A DNA stretch of 64,000 bases from Bacillus pseudomycoides (lineage in GTDB: Bacteria > Bacillota > Bacilli > Bacillales > Bacillaceae_G): NCBI RefSeq assembly GCF_002551005.1, contig NZ_NVOY01000003.1:53040-117039 (forward strand), read 5' to 3'. The position numbers and the translations under genes are program-made. Shown piece by piece: positions 1 to 8,862 of the stretch. A model generated the notes under the pieces. It made no database searches and was not told the origin of the DNA. It saw nothing but the letters and a program-made list of their open reading frames with translations. Every line of letters begins with the position of its first letter. The first letter of the stretch is position 1.

Positions 1-4
1 TAAT

Positions 5-287
5 ATGATTATTGATTATACATTTTATTCCTTCATTTGTAAAATGCAGCCATTAAAATGGGATTTTATTAAGAAGGGGATATCTATCCTCACCCAATTA
101 ATGTTCTGAGGCGGACATATTACTTCGTCTATCACCATATAAAGACACTGATTTCTCTTAAAGAGGAACGCTTATGGAACTTTATTATTTCTCCCAAAAT
201 AGGGAGAGATACTATTCAAATTCAAAGCTCATTGCTAAAAATAAATGGTCCTAGCATATTAGTCATGCTTAATATGTTAGGACCATG
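5..287 (+). pseudogene. Possible frameshifted small ORF, unknown
   Basis: An ATG at 5 opens 34 codons that end at a TGA near 110. The next frame is open from 73 to the TGA at 285-287 with no start codon of its own. Adding one G to the G run at 76-79 would join them into one ORF of about 94 residues (joint KKGDIYPHP). I do not recognise the product. A ribosome binding site cannot be judged because the gene touches the window edge. The last 14 codons coincide with a long hairpin (245-286). It may be a decayed gene or chance open frames. Confidence 0.3.
245..286. repeat. 18-bp stem hairpin
   Basis: Arms at 245-262 and 269-286 pair over 18 positions (two G-U) around a 6-base loop. No T run follows directly on the + strand, although ttttttg lies about 15 bases on. 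It may be a weak terminator or part of a degenerate mobile repeat. Confidence 0.55.
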
Positions 288-371
288 ATATTTTAAGTGT
301 TTTTTGATTTATATCTTAATAAATTCAAAACGGTACGACTTTTTAAACATTTCAACTTTGTTTCAACCCAA

Positions 372-418
372 CACCAGGGCATCTGGCCATACTTAGAAGC
401 AATCAGTGCCCTTCCCCA
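372..418 (+). repeat. Remnant of intergenic repeat family A
   Basis: Short degenerate match to the core of repeat family A (compare 55553-55705): gcatctggccatacttagaag followed by a broken cagtgccctt. The rest of 288-506 holds only AT-rich sequence and the leader of the next gene. Confidence 0.45.
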
Positions 419-506
419 CTTTTTTAAAACGTAATTCCTTGCTTTCTTCATCCTTTTATCTTACAGTGTAAGCGTAAAACAAAATACACAAAGTAGAGGA
501 AAAAAG

Positions 507-1472
507 ATGAAGGCTCTAATATTTAACACATTTGGAGAACCAGAAGTATTACAGTATAAAGAAATCCCTGATCCTGTTATTGGACCTAATGAAATTCTTG
601 TAAAAATGAAAGCAATTGGTTTAAATTTTGCTGATGTTTATAGAAGAAAAGGTAATTATCACCTTGCTGGTAAACCACCATATATTTTAGGCTACGAAGG
701 CGCTGGAATTGTAGAAATGGTAGGAAGTAACGTTACGACATTCAAACAAGGAGACTCTATCGCATTTGCAGATGTTCCTTATGCAAATGCAGAGCTTGTA
801 GCAGTTCCAGTAGAGAAAGCAATTCCACTTCCTAATCATATTTCACATGAAACAGCTGCGTCTATTTTACTACAAGGTTTAACAGCTCACTATTTAACCC
901 GAGATAGCTACGCGGTAAAAGAAGGAGATATTGTACTCGTACACGCCGCTGCCGGTGGTGTTGGCCAACTTCTTGTGCAAATTATAAAATTACTAGGCGG
1001 TAAAGTGATTGCACTTACTTCTTCTATTCAAAAAGCAAAAGCTGCCGAAGTTGTTGGCGCAGACTGGGCCTTTTTGTATGAGGATAATTGGAAACAGAAA
1101 GTCATGCATGCGACTAATGGAAAAGGTGTCGATGTCGTATATGAATCAGTTGGTTCTACGTTGATGGATAGCTTTGAGGCAACGCGTATTGGAGGAACAG
1201 TTGTGTTTTACGGAATGGCAGGAGGCGATCCAGCGCCTGTAGACCCGCGCATGCTTATGGATACATCTAAGACGCTAACCGGCGGAGATTTATGGAATGT
1301 ACTCACGTCTCATAATGAACGCGTTATTCGTTCTAATGAGCTGTTCACATGGATTCAACAAGGAAAGATCAAATTATCTAAACCAACTACATTTTCATTA
1401 AGCGAAGGCGCAAAAGCACACCATTATTTAGAAAGTAGAAAAAGCACAGGAAAAATTTTATTACTTCCATAA
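507..1472 (+). CDS. Zinc-type alcohol dehydrogenase / quinone oxidoreductase family (MDR)
   Basis: 321-residue medium-chain dehydrogenase/reductase of the quinone oxidoreductase subgroup, predicted to reduce quinones or enones with NADPH in the cytosol. The N-terminal GroES-like domain (GEPEVLQYKEIPDP start) lacks the cysteine-rich structural zinc lobe of classical alcohol dehydrogenases. The cofactor-binding Rossmann motif AAAGGVG lies at residues 147-153. Length is normal for the family. The start is ATG 507 after agaggaaaaaag. It is a single gene closed by a bidirectional terminator shared with the convergent GrpB-like gene. Physiological substrate cannot be inferred. Confidence 0.88.
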   Translation: MKALIFNTFGEPEVLQYKEIPDPVIGPNEILVKMKAIGLNFADVYRRKGNYHLAGKPPYILGYEGAGIVEMVGSNVTTFKQGDSIAFADVPYANAELVAVPVEKAIPLPNHISHETAASILLQGLTAHYLTRDSYAVKEGDIVLVHAAAGGVGQLLVQIIKLLGGKVIALTSSIQKAKAAEVVGADWAFLYEDNWKQKVMHATNGKGVDVVYESVGSTLMDSFEATRIGGTVVFYGMAGGDPAPVDPRMLMDTSKTLTGGDLWNVLTSHNERVIRSNELFTWIQQGKIKLSKPTTFSLSEGAKAHHYLESRKSTGKILLLP

Positions 1473-1482
1473 AACAATGATA

Positions 1483-1520
1483 AAAATAACGTGCCACATC
1501 TATATGGCACGTTATTTTTT
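1483..1520. terminator. Bidirectional terminator
   Basis: AAATAACGTGCCA / TGGCACGTTATTT stem with T runs on both sides, between convergent genes; it overlaps the stop region of the minus-strand gene. Confidence 0.85.
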
Positions 1521-2027
1521 CTTCATCCACTCTATCGCTCTTTGTTCCCTCTCACGTACAAATGCATCTTTTCCTTCAATATACCGCTCGATATCATATG
1601 TAAATTGTTTCGCAAGCTCTTGCTTTAGCGTTGCATATGCCTCCGCTTCTTCACAATGCTCCATCATGTAATCGCGAAAAGAGAGGTGACGTATAATTTC
1701 TTGATTACCTGTTTCATATACATGTAAATGATAGCTTCGCTTTTCTTCTGTACCGTGTATGTAGAAGCGCCGTCCCAAAATACCATTTTCACCTTTCGAT
1801 GTGTAACCTAGTTTTTGGAAGATACCATTCCAACTATCCACTTTGTCAATATTCGTAACTTCCATAATCATATCAATAATAGGTTTTGACGCTAATCCAG
1901 GTACAGATGTACTGCCAATATGATGAACTTTCACATGTTCCGGCATTGCTTCCTTTAAACGTTTCGCTTCTATCTGAAACTTTTCTGCCCAATGATTTTC
2001 ATAGGGCACTACTTCCACTTTTCTCAT
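1512..2027 (-). CDS. GrpB/UPF0157 family protein (YqkA-related)
   Basis: 171-residue protein of the GrpB (UPF0157) family, a nucleotidyltransferase-like fold whose reaction is unproven. The diagnostic stretch HIGSTSVPGLASKPIIDM (GST-S-PG-KP-IDI pattern) is near residues 40-57, and a C-terminal segment YIEGKDAFVRE follows. The upstream ATG at 2033 sits inside the ribosome binding site AAGGGGG, so the second ATG (2027) is the better start. B. subtilis YqkA carries the same domain, which fits the yqk neighbourhood. The gene precedes a convergent terminator. Confidence 0.85.
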   Translation of the reverse strand: MRKVEVVPYENHWAEKFQIEAKRLKEAMPEHVKVHHIGSTSVPGLASKPIIDMIMEVTNIDKVDSWNGIFQKLGYTSKGENGILGRRFYIHGTEEKRSYHLHVYETGNQEIIRHLSFRDYMMEHCEEAEAYATLKQELAKQFTYDIERYIEGKDAFVREREQRAIEWMKKK

Positions 2028-2051
2028 GTCCATCCCCCTTATATTCGTTTC

Positions 2052-2312
2052 TTACTTAAAGTCTTTCCATGACAAGCTACTTTCACCTAATAATTCTTCA
2101 AATGATTTATTTTTTTCACGTTCACGCTGTTCTTTACGCTTTCTCTCTAACTCCATTTCTTGTTTCTGTTCTTCTTGATCTTTTAACTCTTTCTGTTTAC
2201 TTTTTAGTTGCTTCATTAGAGCTTCGTTCAATTGATCTCCAATTGTTATTGTTTCTTTTTCCATCTTCATTGCGTTTTGTTTCTGTGTTTGCTTTTGTTT
2301 TTTCTTTGCCAT
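2052..2312 (-). CDS. yqkE: YqkE family small charged protein (DUF3886)
   Basis: 86-residue, extremely charged and glutamine-rich protein starting MAKKKQKQTQKQ, with a long Lys/Glu/Arg-rich stretch expected to form a continuous helix or coiled coil (residues about 25-70) and a conserved-looking C-terminus ELLGESSLSWKDFK. This matches the B. subtilis YqkE family (DUF3886), whose function is unknown. Start ATG follows AAAAGGTGATTTAATT. It lies just upstream of and co-directional with the GrpB-like gene and may be cotranscribed with it. Confidence 0.75.
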   Translation of the reverse strand: MAKKKQKQTQKQNAMKMEKETITIGDQLNEALMKQLKSKQKELKDQEEQKQEMELERKRKEQREREKNKSFEELLGESSLSWKDFK

Positions 2313-2486
2313 AATTAAATCACCTTTTACTTTTTTCTTTATTATAGTAGAAAGTGTAAATTAGCAGCAACTAATAGTGCAGTATCACCATTTAGCAGTA
2401 CTAATCCTAACTCTCTATATACAAGTAAAAAACATCTTTCTCTTAATTGTAGATCATTTTTTATTCTACATAACCGCGATTTATAT

Positions 2487-2645
2487 AAATCCACTTTGAT
2501 TTTTTTACAGACAAATCGTAACTATGCAGAATACTACATGCTCGCTACTGGCCTACTCCTTTTGTTTCAAACCTGGCATGTGGTTTAAAAAGGCCCTGAC
2601 CACTCCTATGCACGGTCAGACGCTCTCCCCCCTAAAAAAGGGAGG
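2487..2645 (-). repeat. Intergenic repeat family A, copy in minus orientation
   Basis: Shares the family core (tatgcagaatac; tttgtttcaaac; aaggccctgacc; tatgcacggtcagacgctct) with the copies at 44000-44162 and, reversed, 48148-48298 and 55553-55880. The stretch 2313-2837 otherwise has AT-rich sequence and no convincing gene. Confidence 0.75.
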
Positions 2646-2796
2646 GCTATTTCGGTTTTTCAATAGGTTTATAGAGTTAACCGCTTACAGTTTATTATTT
2701 ATTTTCTATATAAAAATAAAAAGATGTTTTATGAATTTTCTTAAAATATTAAATTTTATATAGATTGTTTACTCATAATCTATTAAAATTATGTCG

Positions 2797-2802
2797 TATA
2801 AT
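2797..2802 (+). promoter_or_regulatory. Candidate -10 box of the secreted 5'-nucleotidase gene
   Basis: Perfect TATAAT 35 bases before the start codon; no good -35 at standard spacing was seen. Confidence 0.35.
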
Positions 2803-2837
2803 GTCAGATTTACATAAAAAGGGGAGAAACAAAAAAC

Positions 2838-4427
2838 ATGTGGAAAAAAATTATACCTGCAGTTGCTGTTTTAAGTACCGTTACATTTTCAAGTGTACTT
2901 GCAGCACAACCAACTTCTACACCAGCACAAGAAAATCGTTATATTGATGTGCAAATGCTGGGCATTAATGACTTTCATGGTCAATTAAACACAGTGAAAA
3001 AAATAAATAACAAGGAAGCTGGTGGCGTCGATTATTTAGCTGCATACTTACGTGATCACGAAAAACAAAATCCAAATACGCTGCTTGTTCATGCCGGAGA
3101 CGCAGTTGGAGCAAGTCCACCCGTTTCAGCTTTATTACAAGATGAACCAACAATTGAAATCTTCAATGACCTTGGCTTTGATGTTGGAACCATTGGAAAC
3201 CATGAATTTGATGAAGGTATAGACGAAATGCGTCGCCTTATTTATGGCGGTTATCATGAAAAGACTGGCAACTTTAAAGGTGCTCAGTTCCCTTACGTTG
3301 CAGCCAATGTTTATAACAAAACAACTGGCCGTTTATTTTTACCGCCATTTACAGTAAAAATGATACAAGGCGTTCCAGTTGGTTTTATTGGTGTTGTCAC
3401 AACAGAAACACCAAACGTTGTTATTCCGAAAATGGTTGAAAATGTACAGTTCACAGATGAAGTAGAGGCAATTAACAAATCTGCACAGCAATTAAAGCGA
3501 TTAGGCGTAAAATCGATTGTTGTATTAGCACATAATCCGGGTACAACAGATGATAAAGGCATTACAGAGGGAGATCTCGTTCGCTTAGCCCAAAATACCG
3601 ATTCAGAAGTAGATGTCATTTTTGGCGGTCATAACCATGCATATGTAAACGGCACTGTAAACGGAAAACTTCTTGTACAAGCTTATTCGTACGGCATGGC
3701 TTTTGCAGATGTTGATTTAAAAATTGATAAGAAAACAAAAGATATTGTAGAGAAAAAGGCTGAGATTGTTACAACGTTCCACGACGGCATCCAACCAGAT
3801 CCGCAAATTAAGAAAAAAATGGAACAGTATGAAGAAAAAGTTGCTCCTCTTGTAAGTGAAGTTGTCGGCAAAGCTGCAATTGCTTTAGATAGAACACAAT
3901 CACCTGCTGGAGAATCAACTCTTGGTAACTTAATCGCTGATGCACAGCGCATTGCAATGAACGGACAAATTGCCATTATGAATCCTGGCGGTATTCGTAA
4001 CGATTTAGATGCTGGAGATATTACGTGGGGAGAATTATATGGCATTCAACCTTTTGGGAATCAATTAATAAAGTCAACATTGACTGGAAAAGATATTCGT
4101 GACATTTTAAATCAGCAGTGGCAAAAAGATAAAACACGTATGCTCCAAATTTCTGGCATCACATATAAATGGGATGATAGTAAAGCAGTTGGTGAAAAAG
4201 TCGTTGATGTGCAATTAGCAAATGGTGAAGCACTTGTTGATTCACAAACATATACTGTCGTAGCAAATGCCTTTTTAGCTTCTGGCGGGGATGGTTTCGT
4301 TTCATTTAGAAATGGGAAAAATGCAGAAACAGGGCCAAATGATTTAGATGCATTAGTAGATTATGTGAAACAAGCAAAATCACCAATTGAAGCAAAAATT
4401 GAAGGACGTATTCAAAAAATAAATTAG
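2838..4427 (+). CDS. Secreted bifunctional metallophosphatase / 5'-nucleotidase
   Basis: 529-residue exported enzyme expected to dephosphorylate extracellular nucleotides. A signal peptide occupies residues 1 to about 23 (KK charge, hydrophobic core, LAA). The calcineurin-like phosphoesterase domain follows with metal-binding motifs NDFHG (44-48), HAGD, GNHEFDEG and GGHNHAYVNG. The C-terminal 5'-nucleotidase domain has STLGNLIADA, NPGGIRND and a substrate-binding FLASGGDGF segment. No LPXTG or other anchor is present, so it is probably released. ATG 2838 follows aaggggag. A terminator closes the gene. A second, wall-anchored enzyme of this superfamily is at 26441-28636. Confidence 0.92.
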   Translation: MWKKIIPAVAVLSTVTFSSVLAAQPTSTPAQENRYIDVQMLGINDFHGQLNTVKKINNKEAGGVDYLAAYLRDHEKQNPNTLLVHAGDAVGASPPVSALLQDEPTIEIFNDLGFDVGTIGNHEFDEGIDEMRRLIYGGYHEKTGNFKGAQFPYVAANVYNKTTGRLFLPPFTVKMIQGVPVGFIGVVTTETPNVVIPKMVENVQFTDEVEAINKSAQQLKRLGVKSIVVLAHNPGTTDDKGITEGDLVRLAQNTDSEVDVIFGGHNHAYVNGTVNGKLLVQAYSYGMAFADVDLKIDKKTKDIVEKKAEIVTTFHDGIQPDPQIKKKMEQYEEKVAPLVSEVVGKAAIALDRTQSPAGESTLGNLIADAQRIAMNGQIAIMNPGGIRNDLDAGDITWGELYGIQPFGNQLIKSTLTGKDIRDILNQQWQKDKTRMLQISGITYKWDDSKAVGEKVVDVQLANGEALVDSQTYTVVANAFLASGGDGFVSFRNGKNAETGPNDLDALVDYVKQAKSPIEAKIEGRIQKIN

Positions 4428-4484
4428 TCATTATAGAATACAAATTTCGAATCTTTTACAAATCTTACTATCTATAATTAATGG

Positions 4485-4520
4485 AATAAAAGCGGGAAAT
4501 CCCGCTTTTATTCTTTTTCA
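4485..4520. terminator. Bidirectional terminator
   Basis: AATAAAAGCGGG (4485-4496) / CCCGCTTTTATT (4501-4512) with T-rich flanks, between convergent genes. Confidence 0.9.
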
Positions 4521-4966
4521 CGATATTTTTTAAAATATTCTTCCAGTGCAATTTCAACAACTTTAGACTTGTGTACGCCATGTCTAATAGAAAAACAATC
4601 TAGCTGTTCTAATGTTTGTTTTGACAGAGAAAACGTACGTCTTTTTTTCTCTCCTGTTTGGGCAGAAGTAATACATATTCCATACTCCTGTTTTTGCAAC
4701 AACTTATAAATATTTTGCAATTGTTCATAAATAAGACGTTGGTAATCTATTTTTTCCTGTTGCACGCTCACAGCTTCTTTTAATTGTAAATGACGAGGCT
4801 CTTCTCCCTCCCCAACAAACATCCTTTTTTTCTGCTCACTATCATATTCATATCCGAGCAATCGTAATTTTTTTGATAGTGTGTACGGACTCATCTCTAG
4901 TCGTTTTGCAACAATTGCGATCGATTCATGATTATTTAAGCGATCAATAATTTCACCAATCTCCAC
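4508..4966 (-). CDS. DNA-binding protein with N-terminal HTH and C-terminal ribbon-helix-helix
   Basis: 152-residue predicted DNA-binding protein, function unknown. The N-terminus has a helix-turn-helix-like segment (SIAIVAKRLEMSPYTLSKKL then LLGYEYDSEQKK). A Glu/Gln-rich linker that may be a coiled coil comes next. The C-terminus looks like a CopG/MetJ-type ribbon-helix-helix (RRTFSLSKQTLEQLD, then SKVVEIALEEYFKKY). I chose GTG 4966 because it has the perfect ribosome binding site AGGAGG six bases upstream; the ATG at 5029 has none. Such combinations occur in plasmid and phage regulators, but the gene stands alone here. Confidence 0.7.
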   Translation of the reverse strand: MEIGEIIDRLNNHESIAIVAKRLEMSPYTLSKKLRLLGYEYDSEQKKRMFVGEGEEPRHLQLKEAVSVQQEKIDYQRLIYEQLQNIYKLLQKQEYGICITSAQTGEKKRRTFSLSKQTLEQLDCFSIRHGVHKSKVVEIALEEYFKKYREKE

Positions 4967-5143
4967 CTCTTCCCTCCTCTCTCTTATACATAACTTAAAA
5001 CTTCTATCTTTAAGCATTTTACTTCTCATTCATGCAAGATAAAGTTATTATGTTAGGATATAATGATTTCTTATTCGTATATTTAGTATATGTTAACAAA
5101 TCGACACCGTTCACTATATTGCACTCGAAAGGAGGTCCCTCTC

Positions 5144-6145
5144 ATGTTCAGTCGCAGCTGCACCCCCTCTTTTTACGATAAAAATAAACAACTTATTCCA
5201 AATAGCATTGCTACAATTGAAAATGTGCTTATAAACAATCGCAAACAATCTTTGCTTATTCGTGGCCAAGATCTCAAACAACCTCTTTTATTATGTTTAC
5301 ATGGTGGACCAGGAATGGCTCACATCGGCTTTGCACGCCATTTCCAAGCAGAACTCGAGAAACATTTTATTGTTGTCAACTGGGATCAGCGCGGAGCAGG
5401 CAAATCCTTTTCATGGCGAGATTTCAAAGAGCCGCTAAAAATTGAACAATTTATTTTGGATACACATAAACTAATTGACCATCTGCTAAACAAATTTCAA
5501 AAAAAGAAGTTATTTCTTCTTGGTCACTCCTGGGGTAGCATCATTGGATTATCTGCTGCGCAGCAATCTCCCCAATCCATCGAAGCCTATATTGGAGTTG
5601 GCCAAATTGTGCATATGAAGCAAAATGAGAAATTACTTTTTAAACATTTAATTCGATCCGCAAAGCAGCACAGGCATGAGCGGGCACTCGCTTCTTTAAA
5701 AAAACTTGGAAAACCTCCATTTCTAGATAATAGACGACTGCTTATTCAAAGGAAATGGCTTGGTATCTTTGGCGGCGCTATTCAAAATGGGACATTTTTT
5801 TCGTTCATTCGAAAAGGATTGTTATCATCTGAATACACATTGATAGATTGGGTAAAATTTTTTAGCGGAAATATAAAAGCCGGAGAATTATGGAGAGAAA
5901 TGTTAACCATTGATTTCTTTTCACAAATTCCAAGCGTTTCGTTTCCTGTCTATTTTTGTTCTGGACGCTACGACTATCAAACACCTTATGCACTTGTGCA
6001 ACAATATTGCGATGTTTTGAACGCTCCTATCAAAAAAATGATTTGGTTTCCTAACTCAGCCCATTCTCCACACTTTGAAGAACATGAACGTTTTGCAGAA
6101 ACATTACTCGAAATTAAACAAGAGCATTTTTTACTGCATCCTTGA
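5144..6145 (+). CDS. Alpha/beta hydrolase, proline iminopeptidase-like
   Basis: 333-residue cytoplasmic alpha/beta hydrolase. The oxyanion motif LHGGPG is followed by NWDQRGAGKS and the nucleophile elbow GHSWGS (Ser129), all typical of the proline iminopeptidase (S33) group; a late Asp (SGRYDYQTP) and His (NSAHSPH) would complete the triad. Substrate is unknown and could be an ester or peptide. Start ATG 5144 has a strong gaaaggaggt binding site; the upstream in-frame ATG at 5090 has none. It is divergent from the HTH+RHH gene and ends at a bidirectional terminator. Confidence 0.85.
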   Translation: MFSRSCTPSFYDKNKQLIPNSIATIENVLINNRKQSLLIRGQDLKQPLLLCLHGGPGMAHIGFARHFQAELEKHFIVVNWDQRGAGKSFSWRDFKEPLKIEQFILDTHKLIDHLLNKFQKKKLFLLGHSWGSIIGLSAAQQSPQSIEAYIGVGQIVHMKQNEKLLFKHLIRSAKQHRHERALASLKKLGKPPFLDNRRLLIQRKWLGIFGGAIQNGTFFSFIRKGLLSSEYTLIDWVKFFSGNIKAGELWREMLTIDFFSQIPSVSFPVYFCSGRYDYQTPYALVQQYCDVLNAPIKKMIWFPNSAHSPHFEEHERFAETLLEIKQEHFLLHP

Positions 6146-6252
6146 TTTCTATATTTCATAAAAAGGATTATGCACTGCAAGAAGCATGCTTCTTGTTCAA
6201 GGTGCAACTTCCGTCAATCGGACTCTTGCTTCCTACAAATAGCAAAATAGAA

Positions 6253-6278
6253 AAAGGTGCGTGTATTCACGCACCTTT
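6253..6278. terminator. Bidirectional terminator
   Basis: AAAGGTGCGTG / CACGCACCTTT, 11-bp stem and 4-base loop, between convergent genes. Confidence 0.85.
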
Positions 6279-7222
6279 CATTTTGTTGATCCTCTCTCAA
6301 TCAGAACAAAATCTAAATTCACTATCTCATGGTTATCTTCTACCTTTTTTATTTTTGCAATTAATTTCCGGATAGCAACTGTCCCTATACTTGTTATCGG
6401 CTGAGCAATTGTCGTTAAAGACGGTGTAGACCACTCTCCTTGCACGGCTCCATTCAAACTAATAACTTGCAAATACTCTGGAATAGAGATATGTAATTTT
6501 TGCGCAGCACGGATAAAATCAATTCCGGCGGTATCACTACAAGTGACGATACCATCTATATATGGATGTTTTCGCAATACTTCCGCAGCTATTTGTTCTG
6601 AATTCGTCTCTCGTCTATTCATTTCAATAACTCGGTAAGATATGTTTTTCTCCCAAACCGCATCTAAAAAACCTGAGAAATGTTCTTCCATCGCTTCATG
6701 ACTCGATCCTTGATGAATATAAGCAAGAAAGTGGCATCCTTTCTCTTCTAGTAACGAAACAGCTTGTATTGCTCCATTATAATACTGCGAAGCCCTTTCA
6801 TCGCTTGAATCAACAATTACAAATGGAACTGATACTCTTTCTTTTTGTAATCCTTCATATACATCACGTGTCATAAGAATACCGGCAATATTATTTTGTT
6901 CCAATACATCCATATAACCACGCTTATGTTTCACATTACATATAACGATTTGATACCCCTCTTTGTAAGCTTCTTCTTCAATAGCCGTAAGCAAGGATAA
7001 ACATGCTGGATCTTGTATGTTAGATACAAGTAAAGCAATCATGGTGGAAGACTTTTTAAATAAAGCTTTTGCCACCGCATTTGGTTTATACTGCAACTCT
7101 TCAATTGCTTTCTTCACTTGTTTGACCGTATCTTCATGTACATATCCTTTTTCATTTAATACTCGTGAAACAGTTGCGACCGAAACCCCCGCCAACTTTG
7201 CAACATCGCGAATCGTTGCCAC
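6278..7222 (-). CDS. LacI-family transcriptional regulator
   Basis: 314-residue LacI/GalR repressor-type regulator. The N-terminal helix-turn-helix ATIRDVAKLAGVSVATVSRV and hinge YKPNAVAKAL are followed by a periplasmic-binding-like effector domain (IALLVSNIQDP, VIVDSSDE, DGIVTCSDTAG, TTIAQPI). The effector is unknown. GTG 7222 has AGGGGTGAAGAG upstream; the ATG at 7240 lacks a binding site. No metabolic operon is adjacent, so its target is not evident. A 19-base imperfect palindrome just upstream (7241-7259) suggests autoregulation. Confidence 0.85.
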   Translation of the reverse strand: MATIRDVAKLAGVSVATVSRVLNEKGYVHEDTVKQVKKAIEELQYKPNAVAKALFKKSSTMIALLVSNIQDPACLSLLTAIEEEAYKEGYQIVICNVKHKRGYMDVLEQNNIAGILMTRDVYEGLQKERVSVPFVIVDSSDERASQYYNGAIQAVSLLEEKGCHFLAYIHQGSSHEAMEEHFSGFLDAVWEKNISYRVIEMNRRETNSEQIAAEVLRKHPYIDGIVTCSDTAGIDFIRAAQKLHISIPEYLQVISLNGAVQGEWSTPSLTTIAQPITSIGTVAIRKLIAKIKKVEDNHEIVNLDFVLIERGSTK

Positions 7223-7240
7223 CTCTTCACCCCTCAACAT

Positions 7241-7259
7241 GAAAATGGTTTACAATTTC
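7241..7259. promoter_or_regulatory. Candidate LacI-type operator (autoregulation)
   Basis: GAAAATGGTTTACAATTTC is an imperfect inverted repeat (outer four and two inner positions symmetric) directly before the LacI-family start, a usual place for self-binding sites. Confidence 0.4.
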
Positions 7260-7327
7260 ACCGTAAAACAAATTGAATGATACGTCAAGAATATTATTTT
7301 ATATTTCTGAAAATTGTTACATAAAAA

Positions 7328-7352
7328 AAGAAGTGCTTATACAGCACTTCTT
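7328..7352. terminator. Terminator of the antiporter gene
   Basis: GAAGTGCT / AGCACTTC hairpin with flanking A/T runs; it overlaps the last codons of the antiporter gene. Confidence 0.8.
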
Positions 7353-8503
7353 CCCTCTTTTAATTGTTTGCCTTTTATCGCAAATGTTTTCTTCAACATC
7401 GGCGGTGTAATCATTGTTGTTAAAATAACAACAATCACAATTGCTGTAAAGTAGTCTTTTGCTAATAGTCCTGACGCAAGACCTTGCCCAGCAATAATTA
7501 GCGCTACTTCACCACGGGAAACCATTCCAGAACCAATGATTGTAGAAGACTGTAAATCAAAGCCTGTCATACGCGCTCCAAGACCACAACCAATTAATTT
7601 CGTTAACACAGCAATTACTGTTAAAATGACAATAAACCAAACTTTATCTCCAATTCCTGCAAACGTAATATTCATCCCAATACTTACAAAGAAAATAGGA
7701 ACAAACATTGCATAAGCAATTGGTTCAACTTTCTTCTCAACTTCATGTTTATAATCTGTTTGAGAGATAGCAATCCCTGCCGCAAATGCTCCGATAATGC
7801 CCGCTATTCCTAATAATTCTCCAAAATATACAAAAGAAAAACAAATAATAAGAGCTGTACTAATTATAGATTCCGATACGCGAAGCGGAGAAAGCCAGCG
7901 CATAATCATCGGTACGCCCTTCCATCCGATTAGGATAATAGCTGCAAAGAAGACAACTTTTTTCAAGATAACCATCGTTAAATTTACATCATCTGCACCT
8001 AAGAAGCTCATTACAAATGCAAGTAAAATAACAACAAGAATATCATCAAACACAGCTGCACCAAGCATTGTTGTACTTTCACGTGTTTTCATTTTCCCTA
8101 AATCTCGAAGCGTTTGTACAGAGATACTAACGCTAGTTGCACAAAGAAGTAAGCCTAAAAATACTGCATTTGCTTGCTCCATTCCCATAATAAGGCCAGC
8201 AACATAACCACCTAAGAACGGCATAATAATTCCACCAACTGCTACTGCGAAAGAAGAATTGCGGTTTTCATTCAATTCTTTTAAGTCCGTTTCTAAACCG
8301 GCCATAAACATAAGAAGAATAACTCCAACTTCACTTAACTGTTTTAGCAAATCCGTATTATCAATTAATCCTAGTACTGCTGGACCAATTATAATACCCA
8401 CAATAAGTTTTCCAAGTACAGACGGTTGTCCTAGTCTGACACTTAAGTCACCCGCAAGTTTTGTACTTAGCAAAATTACTGCTAATTGAAAGAAAAATAT
8501 CAT
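7337..8503 (-). CDS. CPA2-family Na+(K+)/H+ antiporter, GerN/NapA-like
   Basis: 388-residue integral membrane antiporter of the monovalent cation:proton antiporter-2 family, with about 11-12 hydrophobic segments. Recognisable family segments include LGKLIVGIIIGPAVLGLI, LLMFMAGLETDL and a conserved Asp pair in AAVFDDILVVILLA. Length and sequence resemble B. cereus GerN, a Na+/H+-K+ antiporter needed for inosine-triggered spore germination, and E. hirae NapA. Paralogues exist in this group, so I do not assign gerN. Start ATG 8503 follows AAAAGGAGAGATGAG. It lies upstream of, and co-directional with, the LacI regulator, separated by a terminator. Confidence 0.85.
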   Translation of the reverse strand: MIFFFQLAVILLSTKLAGDLSVRLGQPSVLGKLIVGIIIGPAVLGLIDNTDLLKQLSEVGVILLMFMAGLETDLKELNENRNSSFAVAVGGIIMPFLGGYVAGLIMGMEQANAVFLGLLLCATSVSISVQTLRDLGKMKTRESTTMLGAAVFDDILVVILLAFVMSFLGADDVNLTMVILKKVVFFAAIILIGWKGVPMIMRWLSPLRVSESIISTALIICFSFVYFGELLGIAGIIGAFAAGIAISQTDYKHEVEKKVEPIAYAMFVPIFFVSIGMNITFAGIGDKVWFIVILTVIAVLTKLIGCGLGARMTGFDLQSSTIIGSGMVSRGEVALIIAGQGLASGLLAKDYFTAIVIVVILTTMITPPMLKKTFAIKGKQLKEGRSAV

Positions 8504-8862
8504 CTCATCTCTCCTTTTCCTATTTTACTCATTAGAATAATTATAATTATATATGATTTATACTAGTCTGTGAAATTATCAAATTCATATCTTTCCGTAA
8601 TGATTACGCTTATTTTTTTCCAATAATTTCTTGTTATAAAAAAACTTCCTATTTATAAAACATAAATATTTTTCTGATCCAAACCCCTTATTAATCTTAC
8701 AAAAAAAATTTCCAAACTAAATTTTATGTAATATTATACCCCTATCGTAGTCCATATTCCCTCGTTACATTTCGAATCCCTACGACCCTTGCCACTCTCA
8801 CCTTTTCATCTCGTTATGATACAATGTAATTATCATATGTACTGTAACTTGGAGGATAGAGT
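8504..8862. other. Gene-free interval
   Basis: 359 AT-rich bases between divergent genes; contains both ribosome binding sites and presumably both promoters, but no clear sigma-A pair, repeat, hairpin or small ORF that I can support. Confidence 0.6.

Noticed and set aside
2524-2763. 79-codon open frame on the plus strand
   Set aside because: Its first part is the family A repeat and the remainder is AT-rich spacer; no ribosome binding site.
5030-5143. Upstream ATG at 5090 as start of the alpha/beta hydrolase
   Set aside because: No ribosome binding site, whereas ATG 5144 has gaaaggaggt.
8820-8825. TACAAT as the yqkD -10 box
   Set aside because: No -35 hexamer at suitable distance; not firm enough to annotate.
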